DNA of 18,496 bases from Fidelibacterota bacterium UBA7301 (GCA_002471845.1 DKQT01000040.1:1-18496); one strand, 5' to 3'; counted from the first letter of the stretch, positions 7,944-16,147 are shown. Notes: generated from the letters alone by a model not told the origin. Translations and numbers: made by a program.

Positions 7944-8885
7944 ATGAAATTGCCATTTTATTCGGCTGATGACGTTCAATCATCTGTTTCCATGATAGAT
8001 GCAATTGAAGCCATGAAAGAGGCCTTTACGGCCTTAAGCAGTGGTACAGCCATTGTTCCAACCCGTCTCAGTCTTGATGTGTCGGATCAACATGCCCTTC
8101 ACCTATCCATGCCTGCTTATATTACGGGCGGGAAGTACATTACAGTCAAACTTGTGAATGTCCACTATGATAATCCACAAATGGGTTTGCCATTGGTTAA
8201 TGGTATCATCGTGGTTATGGATGCGGAATGCGGTGAACCGATCGCTTTAGTAGAAGGGAAGTCGGTGACTGCTTTACGAACTGGTGCAGGTTCTGGTCTG
8301 GCTACAAAACTACTCTCCAGGAAAGAATCAAAAAAGGCAGTTATATTTGGCGCGGGAGATCAAGCAAAGACTCAGATTGAAGCCATTTCTTGTGTTCGGG
8401 AATTAGAATCTATTAAAGTGATTGACCCTTTGGAGGAAAAAGTATTAGCCTTTTGTAAAGAATTAGATCTATTGGTCCAACCAGGGAGCTTACAAGATTT
8501 AGATAATGCGGATATTATTTGTACTGTGACCACACAAGAAAAACCATTATTTGATTATAACCAGATCAAAGCTGGTGCCCACATAAATGCCATAGGATCT
8601 CATAAACCAGATACAAGGGAGTTACCCACTGCACTGATTCAAAATGCGAAAGTATATATTGATCATTTACTGGCGAGCAAAGTTGAGTCAGGTAATATTC
8701 TTATCCCCATTTCAGAGGGGGTTTATAATTGGAATAAGATAGCTGGAGAACTGGGGCAGTTAGTGGATGAAAAGATTAATGGTAGATCAACGGAATCAGA
8801 TATTACTGTTTTTAATTCGATTGGCAATGCAGCTCAGGATTTGGTCATTGCAGAAATGGTGGTTGAAAAAAATCTGGGTGAATGA
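7944..8885 (+). CDS. Ornithine cyclodeaminase/mu-crystallin family NAD(P)-dependent enzyme
   Basis: A full-length 313-residue member of the ornithine cyclodeaminase/alanine dehydrogenase/ketimine reductase family. Substrate-site residues of the family are present: R41 ('VPTRL'), K69 ('VKLVNVH'), R112 ('ALRTGAGSGLA') and D223 ('IGSHKPDTREL'). The Rossmann loop is 'FGAGDQA' (135-141). The sequence does not tell proline formation from ornithine apart from alanine dehydrogenase or imine reductase activity. It starts 15 nt after the cyclase stop, so it is probably cotranscribed. It also stands 226 nt upstream of the carbamoyl-phosphate/arginine genes, which would fit ornithine metabolism but is weak evidence because a terminator lies between. 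No clear Shine-Dalgarno sequence. Confidence 0.85.
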   Translation: MKLPFYSADDVQSSVSMIDAIEAMKEAFTALSSGTAIVPTRLSLDVSDQHALHLSMPAYITGGKYITVKLVNVHYDNPQMGLPLVNGIIVVMDAECGEPIALVEGKSVTALRTGAGSGLATKLLSRKESKKAVIFGAGDQAKTQIEAISCVRELESIKVIDPLEEKVLAFCKELDLLVQPGSLQDLDNADIICTVTTQEKPLFDYNQIKAGAHINAIGSHKPDTRELPTALIQNAKVYIDHLLASKVESGNILIPISEGVYNWNKIAGELGQLVDEKINGRSTESDITVFNSIGNAAQDLVIAEMVVEKNLGE

Positions 8886-8942
8886 TTTAACCTGTTTTAA
8901 GTTTCCTAAAAAGTTAAGAATTTCTGCTATGGATATTGTTAC

Positions 8943-8977
8943 AACGGCCGCCCTTTTGTTGAAGGGGGGCCGTTTTT
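8943..8977 (+). terminator. Rho-independent terminator after the ornithine cyclodeaminase-like gene
   Basis: Arms 8943-8955 and 8962-8974 pair with a single G-G mismatch around a 6-nt loop (acggccgccctt with aaggggggccgt), followed by five T. It lies 58 nt past the stop codon and separates the preceding gene from carA. Confidence 0.85.
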
Positions 8978-9013
8978 GTATCAACCCCGTACGAGGCACC
9001 GAGTAATGACATT

Positions 9014-9039
9014 GGGTCAAATATTTTATAATTTGACCC
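9014..9039 (+). promoter_or_regulatory. Palindrome upstream of carA: candidate operator overlapping a promoter-like -10
   Basis: The perfect 9-bp arms gggtcaaat (9014-9022) and atttgaccc (9031-9039) flank an 8-nt A/T spacer. They lie about 73 nt before the carA ATG, and no T-run follows, so it is not a terminator. A tataat sequence (9027-9032) falls across the spacer and right arm, with atgaca (9006-9011) 15 bp upstream as a possible -35. An operator for a dimeric repressor of the carAB operon is a reasonable inference. It does not match the E. coli ARG box. The rest of 8978-9111 shows nothing recognisable. Confidence 0.4.
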
Positions 9040-9111
9040 CCATTGTTGTATTTTCTGTTTTTTATATTGAATTGAACAAATTATCCCCTTCCGCACAATA
9101 ATGGACAATAA

Positions 9112-10203
9112 ATGAGTGAACTTAAACCAGCAATCCTACTCCTAGAAGACGGTCGGGCATTTACCGGAAAGGCTTTTGGTCACGAAGGTGAAACCACAGG
9201 CGAAGTCTGTTTTAATACAGGCATGTCTGGCTACCAGGAGATCCTCACCGATCCATCATACTGTAAGCAAATCGTCACCATGACGGCGCCCCACATCGGT
9301 AATTATGGTGTGAATCCGGAGGATATTGAATCAGAGCGAATCCAAGTGGCAGGATTTGTGATTAAAGAAGAGACGGCTGTTCCATCCAATTGGAGATCGA
9401 CCCAATCCATTGGAGAATACTTGGATGAACACAAAATTGTGGGCATTCAAAATGTGGATACCCGCGCCATCACACGCCATCTCAGGAATCAAGGAGCAAT
9501 GAATGGTATTATTTCATCCATTGATTTGGATGTAGATAGCTTGAAAGAGAAACTATCCAAAGTGCCCTCCATGGCAGGGTTGGATTTGGCAAAAGAAGTC
9601 ACCACCGAATCCTCATTTAAATGGTCAAAAAATGGCAGTGCCAAGACTTACAAAGTGGTGGCGATTGATTATGGCATTAAACATAATATTCTCAGACTTT
9701 TAGAAAGCCATGACTGTGATGTGACCGTCTTCCCTGCCAATACTTCTGCTGATGACATTTTGAAATTTAACCCTGATGGAGTTTTCTTGAGTAATGGGCC
9801 CGGTGACCCCGCTGCAGTCACCTACGGTATTGAAATGGTCAAGGAACTTTTAGGTAAGAAACCCATTTTCGGCATTTGCCTGGGACACCAAATTTTAGCC
9901 CTTGCCTTGGGCGCTAAAACATTCAAATTGAAATTCGGTCATCGGGGGATCAATCATCCGGTCCGTAATAATGAAACGGGGGTTGTAGAGATTACCAGCC
10001 AAAACCATGGGTTTGCAGTGGATTTGAATTCTCTCCCGGATAATGTAATCCCCACCCATGTAAACTTAAATGATGATACATCGGAGGGTATTCGGTGCAA
10101 TAATATGCCCGCTTTTTCCGTTCAATATCACCCTGAATCCAGCCCGGGCCCCCATGACAGTCGATACCTGTTTCAGCAATTCATTGATATGATGGCACGA
10201 TGA
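9112..10203 (+). CDS. carA: Carbamoyl-phosphate synthase small (glutaminase) subunit
   Basis: A 363-residue glutamine amidotransferase subunit. It hydrolyses glutamine and passes ammonia to CarB to make carbamoyl phosphate, the shared precursor of arginine and pyrimidines. The N-terminal CPSase small-chain domain spans about 5-135 ('ALLLEDG'-like start, 'CFNTGMSGYQEILTDPSY', 'HIGNYGVN'). The class I glutaminase domain spans about 180-355, with 'SNGPGDP' (227-233), nucleophile C256 in 'GICLGHQ', and H340/E342 in 'YHPESSPGP'. The catalytic triad is intact. carB follows 85 nt downstream on the same strand. The start gives the normal N-terminus, although no Shine-Dalgarno sequence is visible. Confidence 0.97.
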   Translation: MSELKPAILLLEDGRAFTGKAFGHEGETTGEVCFNTGMSGYQEILTDPSYCKQIVTMTAPHIGNYGVNPEDIESERIQVAGFVIKEETAVPSNWRSTQSIGEYLDEHKIVGIQNVDTRAITRHLRNQGAMNGIISSIDLDVDSLKEKLSKVPSMAGLDLAKEVTTESSFKWSKNGSAKTYKVVAIDYGIKHNILRLLESHDCDVTVFPANTSADDILKFNPDGVFLSNGPGDPAAVTYGIEMVKELLGKKPIFGICLGHQILALALGAKTFKLKFGHRGINHPVRNNETGVVEITSQNHGFAVDLNSLPDNVIPTHVNLNDDTSEGIRCNNMPAFSVQYHPESSPGPHDSRYLFQQFIDMMAR

Positions 10204-10288
10204 TATTCGGGATAATAAACCATTTTATCGAATTATGGGTAAAGTGAACGAAAGTAGTAATGATGCACTATTTATTGAGAAGAAATAA

Positions 10289-13200
10289 ATGCCAAAAAGA
10301 ACAGATTTAGAATCCATATTAATCATAGGAGCAGGTCCCATTATTATCGGTCAGGCCTGTGAATTTGATTATTCCGGAACCCAGGCTACGCGGGCGTTAA
10401 AGGAGGAAGGCTACCGTGTAATCTTGGTGAATTCAAACCCGGCCACGATCATGACAGATCCAAACTTGGCGGACGCAACATACATCGAGCCGATCACTGC
10501 TGAATATGTAGAAGCCATTATCCAAAAGGAAAAACCTAATGCAATTCTACCGACGGTGGGAGGACAAACCGCCCTTAATATTGCCATGGACCTTCATCGG
10601 GGGGGCATTCTTGAAAAATATGGTGTAAAACTGATCGGCGCTCAGGTGGATGCCATTGATAAAGCGGAAGACCGTGAACGCTTCAAAGAATCCATGGATG
10701 CAGTTGGTATTGACACAGCTCAGGGTGGATTTGTTCATTCTTGGTCAGAAGCGGAAGCATTGTTAGAGACTATTCAATTCCCAATCATCATTCGCCCGTC
10801 TTTTACATTGGGTGGAACTGGCGGCTCCGTGGCTTACAATCATGAAGAATTCCAGGAATTGGTTGAAAATGGCCTGAATGCCAGTCCGATTACAGAAGTG
10901 CTTATTGAAGAGTCGCTTCTCGGTTGGAAAGAGTTTGAACTAGAAGTCATCCGTGATACAGCGGACAATGCAATCATCATCTGCTCTATTGAAAATATAG
11001 ATCCAATGGGGGTTCATACGGGGGATTCGGTAACTGTAGCACCGACCATGACATTAACGGATAAGGAATTCCAACAAATGCGAAATTGGGCAATCCTTTG
11101 CCTCCGGACTATTGGTGTTGAAACAGGCGGTTCCAATGTGCAGTTTGCCGTGAACCCGGAGAATGGGCGGATGATTATCATAGAAATGAATCCTCGTGTA
11201 AGTCGTTCATCAGCCTTGGCATCCAAAGCCACGGGATTTCCCATTGCGAAGGTGGCAGCAAAATTGGCGGTAGGATATACGCTGGATGAACTACCAAATG
11301 ATATTACTGGGAAAACCCTAGCAGCTTTTGAACCGACGATTGACTATATCGTCGTAAAAGTCCCTCGGTTCGATTTTGAAAAATTTCCCTCAGCTTCTGG
11401 TCATTTAGGGGTCCAGATGCAAAGTGTAGGCGAAGTCATGGCCATTGGTAGGACCTTCAGGGAATCTTTACAAAAAGCCTATCGATCCTTAGAAGTGGGG
11501 CTGGATGGTTTGGAGCCCAAACCGGTCGCAAAAGGAGATCCGGATGTAAACAGGGCACGGTCTTTGGATATGTCCACCTTGCGCTATGGAACAGCTTTCC
11601 GATTATTAAAAGTCCGCCAGGCCTTTGTTGAAGGACAATCCATTGAAGATGTATTTAATGTGACCAAAATAGATCCATGGTTTTTAAACCAGATTAAACA
11701 ATTAACAGATATGGTTAATACCAATGTAGGGAACGCAATAATGCGTCCCCTACGGGAGTTAAAACATAATGGTTTTTCTGATAAACAAATTGGACGAATG
11801 ACAGGAAAGACCGAATTAGAGATTCGGGCCCAACGGCATCAAGAATCGGTTTATCCTTCCTTTAAAGTGGTGGATACCTGTGCTGCCGAATTTGAAGCCC
11901 AGACACCCTATTGCTATTCCACCTATGATGAGGAAAATGAGATTACCCCATTAGAGGGAAAGAAAGTGATTATACTTGGAGGTGGTCCAAATCGTATTGG
12001 CCAAGGCATCGAGTTTGACTACTGCTGTGTCCAGGCTGTATTTGGTCTGAAGGACCAAGGATATAAAACGATTATGGTGAACTGTAATCCAGAAACTGTA
12101 AGTACAGACTTTGATTTGGTTGATCGCCTATACTTTGAACCGGTGACTTTTGAAGATGTATTAAATATTGTCGAATTTGAAAAGCCCGATGGCGTATTGG
12201 TCCAGTTCGGCGGACAAACACCGCTCAAGATTGCCAATGCTTTGGCCGATGCGGGCGTGCCAATTGTAGGCACATCACCGGAAAATATTGATCTGGCAGA
12301 GGATAGAGAAAAATTTGGGAAGATTCTTGACACACTGAAAGTAGTCTGTCCTAAATATGGCACAGGACGAACCTTGGAGGAAGTTGTGGGTGTGGCTGAA
12401 AAAATTGGATTTCCTGTATTAGCCCGGCCCAGTTATGTGTTGGGTGGCCGTGCCATGGAAATCGTATATGCCAAGGAACAGCTCATTAATTACATTTCTA
12501 GAAATGCGGATGTAACTGAAGGCCATCCTATCCTGATTGATGAATTCTTGGAGGATGCTTTCGAATTTGATGTAGATGCCCTGTGTGATGGTGAATCAGT
12601 CCATATCGGTGCGGTCATGCAGCATATTGAAGAAGCGGGGATTCACTCCGGTGACTCAGCTTGTGTGCTCCCACCGTACAAAATTACAACCGAAGCTATG
12701 GATGAGATCATTCGCATTACAGAAGCTTTAGCCCTTGAATTAAATGTTATTGGCCTCATCAATTTACAATTCGCATATAAGGATGGTATAGTGTATGCCC
12801 TGGAGGTGAATCCACGGGCCAGTCGCACAGTCCCATTTGTGAGTAAAGCAACGAATACACCTCTGGCAAGGATTGCATCTCAATTGGCCACCGGAGCAAA
12901 ATTGAAAGATTTTGAATTAAAACCATGGGACCGCAATTCTCATGTAGCAGTAAAAGAAGCGGTACTGCCGTTCAATAAATTTCCTGAAGAATCGATTTTC
13001 TTAAGTCCGGAAATGAAATCTACTGGTGAAGTGATGGGCATTTCAAATTCGATGGGAGAATCATTTCGAAGAGCTTCCATCAGTGCCGGTAATTCTGTGC
13101 CAAGCACCGGAACCGTATTCATCTCAGTAAATGATTCGGATAAATTGGATATCATTCCCATTGCCCGAGACCTTACTGAAATCGGGTTTAAGCTTGTGGC

Positions 13201-13498
13201 CACATCTGGAACGGCCAAAGAACTCAAACGGAATGGCCTTCAGGTAGAATCGGTTTTTAAAGTAGGCGAAGGACGTCCCAATGTGGTGGATGGGATCAAA
13301 AACGGTGAGGTGAATTTGGTGATTAATACACCCATGGGCGCACGGGCGCGATATGACGAGGAATCCATTGGCCGGGCTTGTATCCAAAAAGGAATTGAGG
13401 CAATTACAACACTATCCGGCGCGGAAGCTGCGGTTAGGGCCATCCGTTTAGGCGGGAGAAAAATTGAGGTGAAATCAATACAAGAATACCATATTTAG
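10289..13498 (+). CDS. carB: Carbamoyl-phosphate synthase large subunit
   Basis: A 1069-residue large subunit of normal length. Two homologous ATP-grasp synthetase halves are seen: about 1-400 ('ILIIGAGPIIIGQACEFDYS', 'RPSFTLGGTGGS', 'EMNPRVSRSSALASKATGFP') and about 555-935 ('VIILGGGPNRIGQGIEFDY', 'RPSYVLGGRAMEIVY', 'EVNPRASRTVPFVSKATN'). Between them is the oligomerisation region. The C-terminal MGS-like allosteric domain (about 937-1069; 'VATSGTAKELKRNG', 'LVINTPMGARARYDE') is where ornithine and UMP act in the E. coli enzyme. The first half makes carboxyphosphate and the second phosphorylates carbamate, with ammonia channelled from CarA. The 85-nt gap after carA holds no terminator, so the two genes are probably one transcript. 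Confidence 0.97.
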   Translation: MPKRTDLESILIIGAGPIIIGQACEFDYSGTQATRALKEEGYRVILVNSNPATIMTDPNLADATYIEPITAEYVEAIIQKEKPNAILPTVGGQTALNIAMDLHRGGILEKYGVKLIGAQVDAIDKAEDRERFKESMDAVGIDTAQGGFVHSWSEAEALLETIQFPIIIRPSFTLGGTGGSVAYNHEEFQELVENGLNASPITEVLIEESLLGWKEFELEVIRDTADNAIIICSIENIDPMGVHTGDSVTVAPTMTLTDKEFQQMRNWAILCLRTIGVETGGSNVQFAVNPENGRMIIIEMNPRVSRSSALASKATGFPIAKVAAKLAVGYTLDELPNDITGKTLAAFEPTIDYIVVKVPRFDFEKFPSASGHLGVQMQSVGEVMAIGRTFRESLQKAYRSLEVGLDGLEPKPVAKGDPDVNRARSLDMSTLRYGTAFRLLKVRQAFVEGQSIEDVFNVTKIDPWFLNQIKQLTDMVNTNVGNAIMRPLRELKHNGFSDKQIGRMTGKTELEIRAQRHQESVYPSFKVVDTCAAEFEAQTPYCYSTYDEENEITPLEGKKVIILGGGPNRIGQGIEFDYCCVQAVFGLKDQGYKTIMVNCNPETVSTDFDLVDRLYFEPVTFEDVLNIVEFEKPDGVLVQFGGQTPLKIANALADAGVPIVGTSPENIDLAEDREKFGKILDTLKVVCPKYGTGRTLEEVVGVAEKIGFPVLARPSYVLGGRAMEIVYAKEQLINYISRNADVTEGHPILIDEFLEDAFEFDVDALCDGESVHIGAVMQHIEEAGIHSGDSACVLPPYKITTEAMDEIIRITEALALELNVIGLINLQFAYKDGIVYALEVNPRASRTVPFVSKATNTPLARIASQLATGAKLKDFELKPWDRNSHVAVKEAVLPFNKFPEESIFLSPEMKSTGEVMGISNSMGESFRRASISAGNSVPSTGTVFISVNDSDKLDIIPIARDLTEIGFKLVATSGTAKELKRNGLQVESVFKVGEGRPNVVDGIKNGEVNLVINTPMGARARYDEESIGRACIQKGIEAITTLSGAEAAVRAIRLGGRKIEVKSIQEYHI

Positions 13499-13540
13499 GT
13501 GTTGGTTCACATTAAGAATCTCTTTTATTTTCGTGCCGTT

Positions 13541-13609
13541 ATGTTAAGCCTTCGACGAAATAATAGACAGAATCGCCGTCGATCCAATTTCTTGGAGGGA
13601 CACCGGTAG
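13541..13609 (+). CDS. Arginine-rich leader peptide ORF of a putative argG attenuator (22 aa)
   Basis: A short ORF begins ATG at 13541 and ends TAG at 13607-13609, in the gap between carB and argG. Seven of 22 residues are arginine (positions 5, 6, 9, 12, 13, 14, 22). The core reads RRNNRQNRRR, using CGA, AGA, CGC and CGT codons. A cluster of codons for the pathway end-product followed by a Rho-independent terminator directly before a biosynthetic gene is the hallmark of ribosome-mediated attenuation (trp, his, leu leaders). Arginine is the end-product of the ArgG-ArgH pathway. No Shine-Dalgarno sequence is seen before the ATG, which is common in this window. Translation is unproven; chance is possible, but composition, position and the pairing described for the attenuator agree. 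Confidence 0.65.
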   Translation: MLSLRRNNRQNRRRSNFLEGHR

Positions 13610-13645
13610 CGTCTATCATCTAGTCACAAAAATACAAATTTGATG

Positions 13646-13679
13646 AAAGCCCTCCGGATATCCCTGAGGGCTTTTTTTT
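13646..13679 (+). terminator. Rho-independent terminator directly before argG (attenuator terminator)
   Basis: Stem aaagccctc (13646-13654) with gagggcttt (13666-13674), an 11-nt loop containing the self-complementary ggatatcc, then T to 13679. It ends 22 nt before the preferred argG start, so argG's own promoter cannot easily lie downstream of it. It could merely end carAB transcription, but the leader ORF and the competing pairing favour conditional termination. Confidence 0.88.
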
Positions 13680-13701
13680 GAAAGCTATGAAGAAAAAAAC
13701 C

Positions 13702-14964
13702 ATGAAAAAAGAAAAAATCATACTGGCATACAGTGGCGGATTGGACACATCCATCATTTTGAAATGGCTGGTGAATAAAGGATACGAAGTTGTCTGTTTT
13801 ATCGGAGATGTGGGGCAGAAAGATGACTTTAAAGCTGTAGAGAAAAAAGCCATGGCTTTAGGCGGCTCCAAAGTACATATCAAGAATCTGCAAAAGGAAT
13901 TTGTGACCGATTACATTTTTCCTGCTTTGCAAGGAAATGCCTTATACGAAGGGCGATATCTTTTGGGCACATCCTTAGCCCGTCCTGTCCTGGCCAAGGC
14001 CCAAATCGACATTGCCCATGAAGAAGGGGCCACCATTGTTTCCCATGGATCTACGGGGAAGGGCAATGACCAAGTTCGGTTTGAATTGGCTTACTATGCT
14101 TTGGACCCGAAAATAGAAGTGTTCTCACCGTGGAAGGATGTGGAATTTTTAGATCAATTTAAGGGGCGGAACGATTTGCTGGCCTATGCCGATAAATGGG
14201 ATATTCCGGTGACTGCCACAAAGAAAAATCCCTACAGTGAAGATGAAAATCTCATGCATATCAGCCATGAAGCGGGCGTGTTAGAAGATCCATCTGCACG
14301 TCCCGATGCATCTGTATTCAGCATGACGAACAGTATCAACGATGCGCCTGAGAAGGAAACTATTATTGAAATTGAATTCAAGGATGGTATCCCAATCCAG
14401 GTAAAAAATCTAGACGACGGCACACTAAAAACGGACGGCTTGGACATGTTTTTATACCTGAATGAATTGGGAAGTCAGCACGGCATTGGTCGTATTGATA
14501 TGGTGGAAAACCGATTTATTGGGATTAAATCACGGGGTGTGTATGAAACGCCGGGAGCGACAATTCTCTGGGAGGCTCATCGTGATTTGGAAGGCATTGC
14601 CATGGATAAAGAGGTGATGCACATTCGTGATGGACTCATTCCAAAATATGCTGAATTGATTTATAATGGATTCTGGTTTTCACCTGAAATGGATTTCCTG
14701 CTCACCTGTATTGCTAAAAGTCAGGAAGCGGTGGATGGGACGGTTCGAGTGGCCCTCCTAAAAGGAAATATTATTACAATCGGCCGGGAATCTCCCACTT
14801 CACTTTACGATCAAGACATGTCCAGCATGGATATTGAAGGGGGATTTGATGCGACCGATTCCCAAGGATTCATTAATATCAATGCTATCCGACTGAAAGC
14901 GCATAATCTTGTTCTACAACGTAGAAATCCGTACAAATGGAGAAAGGAATCCAGCCATGAGTAA
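13702..14964 (+). CDS. argG: Argininosuccinate synthase
   Basis: A 420-residue enzyme that joins citrulline and aspartate using ATP to form argininosuccinate, the penultimate step of arginine synthesis. The PP-loop 'AYSGGLDTS' (9-17) binds ATP. 'HGSTGKGNDQVRFE' (115-128) is the family's second signature. 'NPYSEDENLMHISHEAGVLEDP' matches a conserved substrate-site region, and 'GIKSRGVYETPG' is also typical. ATG 13702 puts the start eight residues before the PP-loop, as is usual. ATG 13687 would add five lysine-rich residues and lies closer to the terminator, and TTG 13678 lies inside the T-run and is unlikely. The stop overlaps argH by 8 nt, so the two are coupled. Expression is probably controlled by the upstream leader/terminator. 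Confidence 0.96.
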   Translation: MKKEKIILAYSGGLDTSIILKWLVNKGYEVVCFIGDVGQKDDFKAVEKKAMALGGSKVHIKNLQKEFVTDYIFPALQGNALYEGRYLLGTSLARPVLAKAQIDIAHEEGATIVSHGSTGKGNDQVRFELAYYALDPKIEVFSPWKDVEFLDQFKGRNDLLAYADKWDIPVTATKKNPYSEDENLMHISHEAGVLEDPSARPDASVFSMTNSINDAPEKETIIEIEFKDGIPIQVKNLDDGTLKTDGLDMFLYLNELGSQHGIGRIDMVENRFIGIKSRGVYETPGATILWEAHRDLEGIAMDKEVMHIRDGLIPKYAELIYNGFWFSPEMDFLLTCIAKSQEAVDGTVRVALLKGNIITIGRESPTSLYDQDMSSMDIEGGFDATDSQGFININAIRLKAHNLVLQRRNPYKWRKESSHE

Positions 14965-16147
14965 GCTATGGGAAAAGGGTGTCTCCCTCGATAAGGCAAT
15001 TGAATCTTTCACTGTGGGAAAAGATCCGGAGTTGGACCTTGTATTGGTACCCTATGATTGTAAAGCGTCTAAAGCCCATGCAAAAATGCTGGGATTAAAA
15101 GGATACCTCACAGGTAAGGAAGTGGATCAGCTTAGTTCTGCATTAGATCAAATTATCCAGCGCTACAAAGAAGGTGATTTCAGCATCCTTGTTTCACAAG
15201 AGGATAGTCAAACGGCCATTGAAGAATATCTTGTGGACACATTGGGTGAAGTGGGGAAAAAGATTCATATGGCCCGGTCCAGAAATGATCAAGTTTTGAC
15301 AGCACTTCGCCTTTATTACAAGGATGAGTTGTCCGAAATCAAATCTCTCGCTACAGCTTTGACTGAGGGGTTGGATCGATTTGCTGAAGAAAATAAAGGT
15401 GTTGAATTCCCGGGATATACCCACATGCAAAAGGCAATGCCCTCTTCAATCCACATGTGGGCATGCGCATATGCGGACAGTATGAAAGATGATGTCAAAT
15501 CATTGACCATGGTTTTGTCTTTGGTTGATCAATCCCCATTGGGATCGGCAGCAGGATATGGCGTTCCTATCGATATTGATCAGCAAATGACTGCGGAAGC
15601 AATGGGTTTTTCAAAAGTACAGGAAAACCCAATATATTGCCAATTGAGTCGGGGAAAATTTGAGCTAGCCTTGCTGCAAACACTGAGTCAGGTTTTACTC
15701 ACGATCAATCGATTGGCTTCAGACCTTATCCAATTTTCCATGGCTGAATTTGGATATTTCTCATTACCGGAAGAATTTTACACGGGGAGTTCGATCATGC
15801 CCCAAAAGAAAAATCCTGACGTATTGGAACTCCTCAGAGGCAGTTATCACATTCTCTTGGGTTATGAGACACAGGTCAAAACCCTGACATCCAATCTCAT
15901 TTCCGGATATAACCGGGATATTCAATTATCGAAAGAGCCGGTAATGCGCAGTATTAATTTGGCGAAAGATTGTTTGGGAATTTCTGCTGCTGTTATTTCT
16001 GGGTTGTCCATCAATAAAGATAAATGCCTAGCGGCCATGACGAGCGAACTGTATGCCACAGAAAAAGCCTATGAAATGGTGAAGGGAGGGATTCCCTTTA
16101 GGGAAGCATATAGAAAAGTTGCGGAATCACTCCGAAAGGGAGATTAG
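14957..16147 (+). CDS. argH: Argininosuccinate lyase, C-terminally short
   Basis: A 396-residue member of the fumarase/aspartase superfamily that splits argininosuccinate to arginine and fumarate. Conserved blocks are 'HMARSRNDQV' (104-113), 'GYTHMQKAMP' with H156, 'SPLGSAAGYG' (193-202) and the signature loop 'GSSIMPQKKNPD' (277-288), which carries the catalytic serine. Overall style is Bacteroidota-like. Start ATG 14957 has aaagga (14943-14948) 8 nt upstream and lies inside the argG 3' end. The usual family length is about 440-470 residues; this copy ends shortly after 'GIPFREAYRKVAESLRKGD', so some 45-60 C-terminal residues seen in relatives are absent. The catalytic core is intact, so it is probably functional. 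Its last 21 bp overlap the convergent aroQ. Confidence 0.94.
   Translation: MSKLWEKGVSLDKAIESFTVGKDPELDLVLVPYDCKASKAHAKMLGLKGYLTGKEVDQLSSALDQIIQRYKEGDFSILVSQEDSQTAIEEYLVDTLGEVGKKIHMARSRNDQVLTALRLYYKDELSEIKSLATALTEGLDRFAEENKGVEFPGYTHMQKAMPSSIHMWACAYADSMKDDVKSLTMVLSLVDQSPLGSAAGYGVPIDIDQQMTAEAMGFSKVQENPIYCQLSRGKFELALLQTLSQVLLTINRLASDLIQFSMAEFGYFSLPEEFYTGSSIMPQKKNPDVLELLRGSYHILLGYETQVKTLTSNLISGYNRDIQLSKEPVMRSINLAKDCLGISAAVISGLSINKDKCLAAMTSELYATEKAYEMVKGGIPFREAYRKVAESLRKGD

Larger units (their letters stand above)
13541..13679 (+). promoter_or_regulatory. Putative arginine-responsive transcription attenuator upstream of argG/argH
   Basis: The segments that can compete are these. (1) tccaa (13583-13587) pairs with ttgga (13592-13596). 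(2) ggaggg (13594-13599) pairs perfectly with ccctcc (13650-13655), an antiterminator that removes the 5' arm of the terminator. (3) The terminator proper is agccctc (13648-13654) with gagggct (13666-13672), then a T run. A ribosome stalled for lack of Arg-tRNA at codons 12-14 (13574-13582) would cover segment 13583-13587 and leave ggaggg free, so argG is transcribed. A ribosome reaching the stop at 13607 would cover ggaggg, so the terminator forms. The layout is seen directly; the mechanism is inferred by analogy with amino-acid operon attenuators. Confidence 0.6.

Noticed and set aside
8929..9006. Short ORF upstream of carA that could be taken as another leader peptide
   Set aside because: The terminator hairpin of the preceding gene (8943-8977) lies inside it, so it cannot act as a leader before that terminator. 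There is no clustered codon for arginine; its Arg codons are isolated.
9006..9102. 31-codon ORF spanning the palindrome before carA
   Set aside because: It has no Shine-Dalgarno sequence, unremarkable composition and no terminator after it before carA. The palindrome is better explained as a DNA site.
10204..10288. carA-carB gap checked for a terminator or operator
   Set aside because: Only A/T-rich sequence with 5-bp chance repeats was seen; no T-run hairpin.
13592..13616. Passing resemblance of 'gggacaccgg...gcg' before argG to a T-box motif
   Set aside because: The conserved T-box core and stem I/specifier architecture are not present. The Arg-rich ORF explains the leader better.
13678..13701. 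Upstream starts for argG (TTG 13678, ATG 13687)
   Set aside because: TTG lies within the terminator T-run. ATG 13687 adds only five Lys-rich residues and sits closer to the terminator. ATG 13702 gives the normal distance to the PP-loop, though 13687 cannot be fully excluded.
16082..16142. Small hairpins near the argH 3' end as a bidirectional terminator
   Set aside because: The stems are 4-6 bp, lie within coding sequence and lack a proper T-run on either strand.
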